Positions 55,320 through 64,000 of a stretch of 64,000 nt of DNA are shown here, piece by piece. The position numbers and the translations under genes are program-made. Each line of letters starts with the position of its first letter. The first letter of the stretch is position 1. Origin of the DNA: Siphonodentalium dalli (Eukaryota; Mollusca; Scaphopoda; Gadilida; Siphonodentaliidae); NCBI GenBank assembly GCA_032622095.1, contig CP136063.1:6987814-7051813 (forward strand), written 5' to 3'. A model generated the notes under the pieces. That model saw only the letters and a program-made list of their open reading frames with translations, did no database searches and had not been told where the DNA came from.

Positions 55320-55690
55320 GACGGAGATTCAACTCAAGTAATATATCCTCGCGGAAATACGCACATACTCGATATATAATGTGAAATATGTACAAAATAT
55401 GATGATTTGATTCTAACATGAGCAGATCATGGAACATATCAATTATTTTGTTTTATGGTGCGGTCCACAGTGAAAACAAATGTTAAAGTGCATGCACCTG
55501 GAAATTAGTGAGTTTGCTTATTTGTGTCATTGTCCGCATATAATTTGCTTAGAATCGCCTCTTTGTGAGAAGATAATGTGACGATTAAAACGCACTCATT
55601 TGCAGCACATTATCGACTCAAAATGAGGCGATTCTAAGCCGATTATATCTACATAAAACAACTATTAATATACGCAGATAATGTGCGGGT
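55320..55690 (-). repeat. Family Q copy
   Basis: Reverse copy: atatcctcgcggaaatacgc, ggtccacagtgaaaacaaat, gtttgcttatttgtgtcatt, aaatgaggcgattctaagcc. Confidence 0.7.
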
Positions 55691-56257
55691 TTTCGGGGAG
55701 AACAGGCTGACTCAAGACACCCACTGACTATGAGATACAAGTAACGAATGCATCGGACTAATGTGCACACAATGTAACATCGTATTGGTACATTTGACTG
55801 AACATTGTACGGAAATATATAGATGTCTAGTGTTCTATCCACTGTATTCCGGTTTTGCTGCCACCCGTAATATATGTTCAATCGTGTTAGGTCGTACTTA
55901 GCAGACCGTGAACTTATATTTTGGTCGACTATCGTTGATTCCAGAGCGTTGTCCATTATCATAGTTATCACTTCAGGCCCTACACAAATCCCTCTGATAC
56001 TGACAATTTGAGTACAGTCCCACGCTAGATATAATTGTTGAATTTTAGGATTTGCCAGTCCTGATTAGACACACATCGTTTCTCATTTTAACCTTTCCAG
56101 GCATTAAATATCACGTGCGAGTGAATTATCGTATTAATGCGAGTCTATCATAGGGAGCCTGACATGCACGTGATAATGCACTGGGTTACAATGTCAATGC
56201 AAATGTTATTATGCTGACTTATTCTCTTGTGAACACATGGTTTTGGTATTTGTTCAG

Positions 56258-56484
56258 GAGGCACCATACATGGAACGGTTACTGTCGTACTCCTAGTGGT
56301 ATCCATGTGTTCCGTCTCTGTCCCGTTGTCACACTTATGGCCCCTAGCTATAGTTATGGTTTACACCTGTCTTGTTTTCCTCTACTTGTTTTCCAGAAGA
56401 ATTATAACTATGATAGCAACAGCAAATCCTATACATGCGAAAATGTTCACGAAGAACACAAACTGTTTGTATTTCCAAGACTGA
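56258..56484 (+). other. Candidate terminal exon with two transmembrane helices (unassigned)
   Basis: The acceptor is tatttgttcag; 74 codons then TGA. In phase 1 it reads GTIHGTVTVVLLVVSMCSVS, then a second hydrophobic stretch (PLAIVMVYTCLVFLYLF) and a polar tail ending NCLYFQD. No matching upstream exon was found. Gene A exon 13 ends in phase 0, so it is not an alternative end of gene A by simple splicing. Possibly the last exon of another membrane-protein gene. Confidence 0.42.
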
Positions 56485-56640
56485 AATAGAAAACAAAATG
56501 TGAATATGAGTTGAACATCCGAATATAGATTGATATACCCTTTCATGACGGGCGCTTCCTGCTGGGAGCCCCATACATGTGGCAGCTTGTATTGCTGAGT
56601 TTCGTCTGCTCATGTATGTGAGATAATTCATAAGGGTAGT

Positions 56641-56754
56641 TTAACCATTTCATGACTGGAGCTTCTTGATTTTTGAAAACCCTGTGCCAATGGATTATCT
56701 TCTATATGCGAGTCGACCATACGTCGCATATCATATATAAGATAATGCATTGGC
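56641..56754. mobile_element. Family P left end plus palindrome
   Basis: Terminus TTAACCATTTCATGACTGG, then ccctgtgccaatggattatc and the palindrome at 56686-56754, followed by cctaacaaatgtta. A more diverged cousin with a cacgtg arm is at 56113-56184. Confidence 0.6.
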
Positions 56755-57655
56755 CTAACAAATGTTATATTATTGTTATAATTGTTAAAAAATGTAAGAA
56801 AAAATTTCATAACAGTATCAGGCAATTATATATATAATTGTCTTGTCGTTACTTGTTCAAACTTTGAATGACCGCTGCATGACTATTTGTGGAATGTGTA
56901 TACCTATATATGCAATGCGATAATCATTGCATAATACAACAGGTTCGCGGTGATTAATTACAGGTGATCCATGATGTTTCGCGGTGATTGAGGGTCGTCT
57001 ATAGTTAGGTTTGGATAAAACTGCCACCCATCTGCCCAAAGCTACGTCTCATATATCATTTGCTTGCCTATAACATATCGGAAAATTACTGAAACGTAAA
57101 TCAATGTATGCATCTCTTACAAGCCACGTTGAAATATTATATCGTTATTTCACTGTAGTTTTCGTTGTGGCACTGTATCTTTCGCCATCGATTGGCTGAT
57201 CGGTCTAACAACAGCAATAGGGTATAACAGTTGTTTCTTTTCGAGTATTGTTCAAATAGTTGTTCTATTAAACTGATGTGAAACAGTTCGGTAGGGTGAT
57301 CAAATAGAAATGAAGAATAATTTTGCTCAAAGTAGTAATTTTTACAAATGTTATATCCAAATTAACAACACACACCGTCATTTTAATATATTAATTAAAT
57401 GCAGTGACTGCCGATGGCGAAATCGTTTTCGTTAGTTTATTGCCGATAGCGTCCGGATTCGAGAAGTAAATATTTACAATTTAGCGTAGTTCTGACAATG
57501 TTTTCTATGGAGTTGTACGGTCGATTTACTTGAAATTTTCGGTGATGTTAGTATAATGCTACATTCTTCAAGTTGGCATAGCACCTGAATACTAACTTAT
57601 CAGTTTCACACACGCGAACAAGTACATAGTATGTCTTTAAGAGTAAAATGTCGTG

Positions 57656-57923
57656 CATACTTGAGCAACATTGACCATTAATAAGACACTTATAATACAA
57701 CTAATGCCACAGTTTGTTGTTTGCATACCTAGCACATATGATTCTGAAAACAAATATCGAATTTGCAATCGCGGAATACAGCCTCTCGTGAACAATTTAT
57801 ATTTATTTCCATACACTCGTGACATATTTCAGTATCCAAACACACATCTAGGTATTCTCTATATATTGGATCATCACAATAGTCGGATGGGAACATCGCT
57901 ATGTTACTGCGTTCAATAATACG
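57656..57923 (-). other. Candidate minus-strand Cys-rich exon (possible alternative end of gene B)
   Basis: On the minus strand the acceptor aaccttccag (near 57930) is followed in phase 0 by about 66 open codons: FIRIIERSNIAMFPSDYC, then EYLDVCLDTEICHECMEI and a Cys-spaced tail ending in a stop. The phase suits the end of gene B's last known exon. The peptide is not hydrophobic, so it does not replace helix 6. The Cys spacing loosely recalls TNF-receptor repeats, but that is speculation. The opposite strand is also open here, which weakens the case. Confidence 0.3.
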
Positions 57924-58300
57924 GATAAACTGGAAGGTTACTCGTTATTATGTCGAACGCATTCCGCACATCGTCAATCGTATTAACATGTTCGGTTATA
58001 CGCATATGTATACTGCAGTTATATCCATCATTATGTCGAACTCATTCTGTCAACCGTTATACCGCGTAACACTGAAGTTATATTAATAAGTATGTCGAAC
58101 TCATGCCACACGTCGGCAGTCGTATCAGCACGTTAAGATGTACGGATACACTGAACGTCTATTCGTTATTATGTCGAACTCGTTACATACATCGTAAATA
58201 TCACTACCCCGTTCAGTTGCATACACTGAAATGGTATGCATTGTTATGTCGAACTCAGTCCACAGTTCACACTAATCTAGATGTGCATGTGATATAGGGG
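57924..58300 (-). repeat. Possible exon-head array (about 4 degenerate copies, ~80-bp unit)
   Basis: Read on the minus strand, units begin gagttcgacataat, contain a ttcag or tgcag acceptor, then a tttatccgtattattgaacg-like stretch (gtgtatccgtac..., gtgttacgcggtataacgg). The last unit holds the acceptor of the candidate Cys-rich exon. This copies the pattern seen at four gene A exons. Confidence 0.6.
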
Positions 58301-58399
58301 TCTCACCAGGAGACACTCATGACAGTGCCAGTGGCAATCGCATCTAGTCCTACGGAATTACAGCAATAAGGCAACACGGACGAAAGGCTGGCGGACTTT

Positions 58400-58794
58400 A
58401 ACCCTTTACCCAACAAACCGGCCAAAACCGGCCAAATAAAGCTTCAACAGCCTAAAATATCTTCGGTCTGTCTCAATAGAACCATACAAATATGGATATC
58501 ATTGGAACCGGCTGCTTGACCACATTGTGATAGTTACAGTTAGCCCTGTGCCAATGCATTCTCTTATATATGCGAGTCTATCATAGGTCGCCTCGCATAT
58601 ATAAGAGAATGCATTGGCCTAAAACAAATCTTTTTTTAACACTTTTTACCATTTTTTCTTACATTCTTTAACAATTTTATAATTTTTAATGTGTTAAGCC
58701 AATGCATTCTCTTATATATGCGAGGCGACCTATGGTCGACTCGCATATATAAGAGAATGCATTGGCACAGGGCCGTTCTGTTGGGTAAAGGGTT
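58400..58794. mobile_element. Complete family P element with two mirrored palindromes
   Basis: The ends AACCCTTTACCCAACA and TGTTGGGTAAAGGGTT are inverted repeats. Inside, two 69-bp palindromes (58550-58618, 58698-58766) face each other around a ~80-bp A/T-rich spacer, each with ccctgtgcc or its complement on the outer side. This 395-bp copy shows the full plan of the family; most other copies keep one palindrome. Confidence 0.82.
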
Positions 58795-59264
58795 AAAGTG
58801 TTTCCGTTTGTCGGCGTATAATTAAATATCTAACGACTGATATCCTCCCTGTTGTATAATGACCCCACATACTGAATGCCGTTCATACATGTATGCACGA
58901 CTCGAGACGACAAGAGGGATATATCTGCTGTGCGTATTACAGGTCGCATATAATGATTACCATGGTTCCAATTTATCGCAGATAAGTAGCTCATCGTTCT
59001 CGTGATATGAATGTTTAAATGGAAGCGGGATCCTGGAGCGGTTTAGTGGAATTTTGAAAATAGCTTTAGAGCGTATCAACCGATTCGTTTAAAATTGCTA
59101 TGTCAACACTAGAATGTAGGCAGTTTTTTGTTAAATTGATGACCAATGAGTTGAACAAATGCCAACTTGTATCGACAGGATCACCATCAGCTGAAGATAG
59201 CTGACTGTACCATGTTGAATGTATGTCAGGTTCAGTTTTGACTCGTTACGTTTATAACACTCAC
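58795..59264. other. Gene B 3' side: expected site of the missing last exon
   Basis: On the minus strand a ctatcttcag acceptor near 59195 is followed in phase 0 by LMVILSIQVGICSTHWSSI and a stop, a short hydrophobic peptide. Another frame is longer (GDPVDTSWHLFNSLVINL) and looks like a LINE remnant. Neither is convincing. Confidence 0.3.
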
Positions 59265-59335
59265 CACGCCCTTGGTCTTCACTTTCTCACTCGGTTGGTT
59301 TGACGCTTCGTTCATCTCATATTCTTGACTTCGCC
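59265..59335 (-). CDS. FRRS1: Gene B exon homologous to gene A exon 13 (loop)
   Basis: On the minus strand the acceptor is gttgatttcag and the donor gtgagt; 71 nt, entering in phase 1 and leaving in phase 0. It reads RSQEYEMNEASNQPSEK and ends VKTKGV. The start RSQ-x-Y, the length and both phases equal gene A exon 13. A phase-0 terminal exon should follow at lower coordinates. Confidence 0.85.
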
Positions 59336-62331
59336 CTGAAATCAACGTTACATTAGATAAGTCAATTACTGAATTAATCCAAGCGTACATGTAGTTGTAT
59401 ATGTTATTGGGGCATACCACTGGCATGTTTCTAATTAATTCTACAACTGATATGATGCATATGATGAAGCCATGTCCTCCCTATAACCAGAAGTCTGCGG
59501 TACATGCAGATGGTGCTAACCTGTATTTTCGACAGACAATAATTTACCAACAAACCAATACAATATATATATATATTCACAACATAACATGATAGCAATT
59601 GTCGGCAAAACATCAAAACCGTTACGTTATGGGCCACCGCACCCTTTTTCATAACTCCAGCTGTTCAATAAGTAGTGTATGTGGATCCATCCATCGGAAA
59701 TCTTGAATTTGAAATAACAACATCTTTGTTGTATATATAATTTGAACATTATTAGGAATAGACAAATATGGATATGTTGAGAGGTTGAAAATAGTATATT
59801 CTGTGTTGTCCCTGTAGGTACCAATAAATGGTCGATAGTTGCCCACACAGCGCGCGTGCTTGGCTTCTTGAAACTGTAACGGTAACCACATACTATGCAT
59901 GTACAATATTTGACACAAATGGTAAACAACATGCATTATAGTGACGCGTCCTGCTCGTAATTATTATAGTTTGTAGTTATGTAATTATGCGAATAATGTC
60001 AAATAATGAGCATACTCATAAATTAAAGTAACTCACATGTAGTTTGCTCCTCAAAACATTTGGTTAATTGCAGCCAGATCATCACAAATGCATACCATGC
60101 GACGAAGGCGTACAGTATATATTCGACGTAGTATGGTATAATCAGGTCGTCCATCATTATTCCTCCGAAGATTGACACAACTGTGGAATATAAACCGTGT
60201 GAAACATAAAGCAGACGCCATACTCAAACAACTGTATATACACTGTGTGATTTGTATAGCATAACGTTTATACACATGCCAACATTCATTTGTATTGTAT
60301 TAGCCAGCTGGATTCGTCATTTCAACTTTAAACTAAGTTTACGAAAAGGTCATGGTTTAAATCGCAGAGTGACAGCTAAGATCCTAGTTCAACTCGATAC
60401 TGTATTTATCACCAATGGTTTAACCCAGTCAGAACATGGTTTATTAATACTGCAGTGTCTATATTACGTCGAGATAAGCAATACAAAATATTAATGTGTG
60501 AGAGTGGCGATTGTGGGCGCTATCGTGTCATAATTGATCCATCGGTACACACTACCTAGTATGCACATGTTCGAGTTACATGAGTGCGTGACGATAACTA
60601 TAATACCGGCATGTATGTATCACGCATTCAAAATGGCCGAGGCGATCCCAAAAACGCGACCATATACAAGAAAAGGGGTAATATATTAGGATAATGATGT
60701 AGTACATAGTATGATGGCATCTACAAGTATATGCAATATTAATTTTCAAACAGGCTGACACCTCATTTATGCGCAAATTCACAGTTGTTTGCTATAACAC
60801 TCTGAACAATATGCCCGTGCAGTAGAGGGATATATATATATGGACTGGTGTATTCCACGAACCTCCGACTGGCAACTTTAGTCAGAAAGCTATAGAAAAA
60901 TATTCAGTATTTCCGAAGAAATCCGATGAAATACGGTATCAACTTGTCTTAGACATACATTCGAATATGTGCGCAACAGTCCACATCCTGCTTTGTGTAA
61001 GTTGCTCATATATTGTGTGTTATGTGCGTGTGCACTGGTCTCGGCCACTAACCTCGAAAACACGTGATTCCCCACCGAGAAACAAAGAATATGATTCATA
61101 AAAGGTATGTTTACTAAACCAATTAATGGGGACCTCCGGGTATACATGCTCTCCATTTTATTCCGTGAAAGTAACCTCAGCTAACATAATTGATTAACCT
61201 CTCTATACTAACTACTCACGACCAGTAGTTTCGTCGTCTTTTGAACTTATTGTAATGAACATTGCCCATCAGTAATAATTTCCCATTAGTTGTAATCCTT
61301 CAGCACATTTTTATTTTTTCGTATGCCTGTCGTTTAATTGTTTCCGGACCTCGTCCAAATGAATAATAAAACATTGCAATGCATAATTGTATTAATGAGT
61401 GTGATACGCTAGTATACCATTGGTTAACTGATGATGTAATTGCGTCGCGTGCTGTTGTAGGTCCCCCATTAGATGGCATGGGTCCTCCGCGTTGTATACG
61501 GATTGCTGCCATAGGACACCTGAATATCGTCGTACCGAGGGTATCGTGTAAGTACTACTATTTATACTGAAATTCCGCACACACACACACACACACGTAC
61601 GTGTAAACACTATGAATTGCGTCAACAAGTGTCCTGTAAGTTATGTACCGAAAGGAAGATATGCAATTGGACTTGATCATTGCACACGTGGATCGATTGA
61701 CATTTGAATATAATCTCTTCTCCGAGACAAGGGATCTAACTCTTCTGCACGTGTATAACATGTTCGTGTGAATGTTGTATAATTATTTCCGGTCCTCCCC
61801 CAAATGAATAATAAACCAGTCCATGGCATACTTGTATTAACGAGTGTAGTAACCATTGATTAATACTAATGTAATTGCTTCCCGTGTTGCTGTTTGGTCC
61901 CCCTTTAGAGTGTATGGGTCCTCCGCGTTGTATACGGATTGCAGTCATGGGACACATGCATATCATCGTATACCGAGAGTATCGTGTAAGTACTACTATA
62001 TATACTGAGTGTCCGAACATACACACGTACGTGACGTGTAAACAACTTGTCTTTAACTTATGTAGCGAAATGAAGCTATACTGGCATTATAATTGATCAT
62101 TGCACACGCGGGATCGTTTGACGACCGCATATAATTTAGTTTCTGAGACAAGGGATCTCACAACAAGTTTGCAACGTGCATGCTCGTTGCCCAGTCATAG
62201 TATGTATGTGCATGTGGATGTATATACTTACTTCCGAGCGCATGCGCACCAGCGCCCGCAATCCAATGAACAACGTTGAATATCGGTCGCTTCTTGTCTT
62301 TTGGTCCAGGTCTGCACATAGCCATGAATGG
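59265..62331 (-). CDS. FRRS1: Gene B: second FRRS1-like gene, b561 part, partial
   Basis: Three minus-strand exons (62232-62331, 60037-60180, 59265-59335) match gene A exons 11, 12 and 13 in sequence and codon phase, with lengths 100/100, 144/141 and 71/71. The joined peptide has RPGP...RPIFNVVHW, helix 5 and the RSQ loop. The gene lies tail-to-tail with gene A, about 6.5 kb from its stop codon. Upstream exons (Reeler, DOMON, helices 1 to 3) must lie beyond 64000. The exon for helix 6 was not securely found. Protein divergence is large, so the duplication is old. Confidence 0.88.
60037..60180 (-). CDS. FRRS1: Gene B exon homologous to gene A exon 12 (helix 5)
   Basis: On the minus strand the acceptor is atattccacag and the donor gtgagt; 144 nt, phase 1 at both ends. 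It reads VSIFGGIMMDDLIIPYY, then VEYILYAFVAWYAFVMIWLQ and ends KCFEEQTT. Its frame joins the preceding exon as ...HALGIVSIFGG. It aligns with gene A LSTYGGISM and the Trp in helix 5. It has no upstream array. Confidence 0.91.
60181..61294. other. Gene B intron: no exon supported
   Basis: Between the helix 5 and helix 4 exons of gene B. Minus-strand ORFs at 60576-60782 and 60890-61156 lack phase-compatible splice sites. Confidence 0.45.
61295..62150. repeat. ~430-bp tandem duplication with conserved GT donors
   Basis: Segment 1 (~61295-61720) and segment 2 (~61760-62150) match at roughly 80% by eye. Both contain gtcctccgcgttgtatacgg, a conserved open + frame (PPLDGMGPPRC / PPLECMGPPRC then IRIA) and the splice-like ending tatcgtgtaagtactacta. 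A candidate duplicated exon, not assigned to any gene. It lies in gene B's intron. Confidence 0.6.
62232..62331 (-). CDS. FRRS1: Gene B exon homologous to gene A exon 11 (helix 4)
   Basis: On the minus strand the acceptor is tttctcttgcag and the donor gtaagt; 100 nt, entering in phase 0 and leaving in phase 1. It reads PFMAMCRPGPKDKKRPIFNV and then VHWIAGAGAHALG. The 'RP...RPIFN-x-x-HW-x-x-G-x-x-AH-x-L' pattern is closer to the b561 consensus than gene A's own exon, and includes the helix 4 His. Confidence 0.93.
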
Positions 62332-62631
62332 CTGCAAGAGAAACGGACAATAGTATGCACAAGGAAAATATATCAGTACCTAAAGCATATATACCATATG
62401 CATATTAGGCAGATATATTTTGACTTCTGTGAATACAACCGCTACGCTAGTAACCAGATAGTGATATCCACTGGAATAATGTGTAACTAAGATTGTCGAA
62501 CGTTTCAACCACATCAAATGTGTCGTTTCAAAGAAAACAACGTTTGAACCACACACACATGTAAACATTTCCTAATTTATACGAGACGATTACATAAACA
62601 TTACGGCAATGCTTCCTCTTAGCATTCCGCT

Positions 62632-63553
62632 GTGTCATTCCGTTATGTGCGCCATGGTGAAGTCAGTATAAAAGTGTTTAACATATCGGGTGTCATTCCG
62701 TTATGTGCGCCATGGTGAAGTCAGTATAAAAGTGTTTAACATATCGGGTGTCATTCCGTTATGTGCGCCATGGTGAAGTCAGTATAAAAGTGTTTAACAT
62801 ATCGGGTGTCATTCCGTTATGTGCGCCATGGTGAAGTCAGTATAACAGTGTTTAACATATCGTTATGTGCGCCATGGTGAAGTCAGTATAACAGTGTTTA
62901 ACATATAGTTATGTGCGCCATGGTGAAGTCAGTATAACAGTGTTTAACATATCGTTATGTGCGCCATGGTGAAGTCAGTATAACAGTGTTTAACATATCG
63001 TTATGTGCGCCATGGTGAAGTCAGTATAACAGTGTTTAAGATATCGTTATGTGCGCCATGGTGAAGTCAGTATAACAGTGTTTAACATATCGTTATGTGC
63101 GCCATGGTGCAGTCAGTATAACAGTGTTTAACATATCGTTATGTGCGCCATGGTGAAGTCAGTATAACAGTGTTTAACATATCGTTATGTGCGCCATGGT
63201 GAAGTCAGTATAACAGTGTTTAACATATCGTTATGTGCGCCATGGTGAAGTCAGTATAACAGTGTTTAACATATCGTTATGTGCGCCATGGTGAAGTCAG
63301 TATAACAGTGTTTAAGATATCGTTATGTGCGCCATGGTGAAGTCAGTATAACAGTGTTTAACATATCGTTATGTGCGCCATGGTGAAGTCAGTATAACAG
63401 TGTTTAACATATCGTTATGTGCGCCATGGCGAAGTCAGTATAACAGTGTTTAACATATCGTTATGTGCGCCATGGTGAAGTCAGTATAACAGTGTTTAAC
63501 ATATCGTTATGTGCGCCATGGTGAAGTCAGTATAACAGTGTTTAACATATCGG
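62632..63553. repeat. 46/58-bp satellite, about 19 units
   Basis: The first four units are 58 bp (gtcattccgttatgtgcgcc, atggtgaagtcagtataaaa, gtgtttaacatatcgggt). The later ~15 are 46 bp, lacking cgggtgtcattc and with aaaagtg changed to aacagtg. The final unit again ends atcgggt. Located in gene B's upstream intron. Confidence 0.95.
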
Positions 63554-63601
63554 GTATTCAAGTAAATAAAGACGTACTCGTGGTTCTCGGGCATCAACGG
63601 A

Positions 63602-63702
63602 TGTGTATATTGACTGTCACATGTACGACCAACTGATGTGTATATTGACTGTCACACGTACGACATTTTATGTGTATATTGACTGTCACATGTACGACAT
63701 TT
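63602..63702. repeat. Short tandem repeat, 3 units of ~30-36 bp
   Basis: The unit is tgtgtatattgactgtcaca, tgtacgac(c/a). Inside it cacatgtacgac and the flank are variable. Confidence 0.8.
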
Positions 63703-63829
63703 GCATTATTATATGTTGGGACAACGTGTATATGGCTACTTTATATATTACATTTTGTCTTCAGCATTGTTCATCTGAACATATTGAAAGGTCAAAGTTA
63801 ATATGTGTAACTGACAAACATTGCATACA

Positions 63830-64000
63830 GTAATGCCCTGAATAATCGACTCCTTGACCACAACGGAATTATGCCTAATTTCTCAGAATTTAGTCGAAAA
63901 TGTGGCGTGTTGCCATTCATCGGAAAGCTCTCCTTGATAGCTTTCCGATGAATGGCAACAAGCCATATTTCCGACTGAATCGTGAACAGTTACCCATCAT
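63830..64000. mobile_element. Palindromic MITE cut by the window edge
   Basis: It starts ACAGTAATGCCCTGAATAA, the same terminus as the 8179 MITEs. The inner arms gttgccattcatcggaaagc and gctttccgatgaatggcaac form a hairpin around 63918-63960. The right terminus lies beyond the window. Confidence 0.75.

Noticed and set aside
61023-61156. Minus-strand RRSPLIGLVNIPFMNHILCF stretch as gene B's helix 4 exon
   Set aside because: Its possible donor is in phase 2 and does not fit. The true helix 4 exon with exact phase was found at 62232-62331.
1-64000. tRNA or rRNA genes
   Set aside because: No A-box/B-box pairs, cloverleaf sequences or rRNA core motifs were seen on either strand while reading. 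Only a covariance-model scan would exclude decayed copies.

Overview
The window is nuclear DNA of an animal, most likely an AT-rich, repeat-dense marine invertebrate. Genes are split into small exons with GT-AG introns of about 0.4 to 19 kb. The intergenic and intronic DNA is full of palindromic MITEs, satellites and decayed retroelements. No bacterial signature (operons, Shine-Dalgarno sites, dense ORFs) is present. I cannot name the species. There is no tRNA, rRNA or CRISPR array that I can support.

The main gene (gene A, + strand, 2778 to 52718) was rebuilt exon by exon. Fourteen exons join with matching codon phases into the C-terminal tail of a Reeler domain, a Ser/Thr-rich linker, a DOMON domain and a six-helix cytochrome b561 core that keeps all four expected haem-ligand histidines. 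This is the architecture of ferric-chelate reductase 1 (FRRS1/SDR2). The 5' exons (signal peptide and most of the Reeler domain) lie left of the window. A second FRRS1-like gene (gene B) lies on the - strand. Three of its b561 exons (62331 to 59265) have the same splice phases as gene A exons 11-13 and equal or nearly equal lengths. The two genes are therefore convergent paralogues. Gene B's upstream exons lie right of the window and its last exon is not securely found.

The most striking signal is in gene A. Four exons (6, 8, 11 and 12) are each preceded by a tandem array of copies of their own 3' splice site plus the first roughly 20 to 60 nt of the exon. A possible fifth case precedes a candidate gene B exon. 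I call these exon-head arrays; I know of no described name for the pattern.

The intron between exons 12 and 13 carries a 4.9-kb LTR retrotransposon on the - strand. It has two 372-bp LTRs that look identical, a TTAA target duplication and one intact 875-codon Gag-like, Gln/Pro-rich ORF, but no pol: a gag-only, non-autonomous element that looks young.

Layout: 1-2.7 kb, diverged dispersed repeats; 2.8-5 kb, exons 1-2; 5-13.8 kb, MITEs, inverted repeats and a segmental duplication with a 1.1-kb insertion; 13.9-17 kb, DOMON exons and a 41-bp satellite; 17-31 kb, b561 exons with exon-head arrays; 31-49.5 kb, a long intron with degenerate tandem repeats and the LTR element; 49.6-52.7 kb, the last two exons; 52.7-59 kb, the intergenic zone between the convergent genes, with MITEs and orphan candidate exons; 59.2-62.3 kb, gene B exons; 62.6-63.6 kb, a 46/58-bp satellite; then a MITE cut by the window edge.
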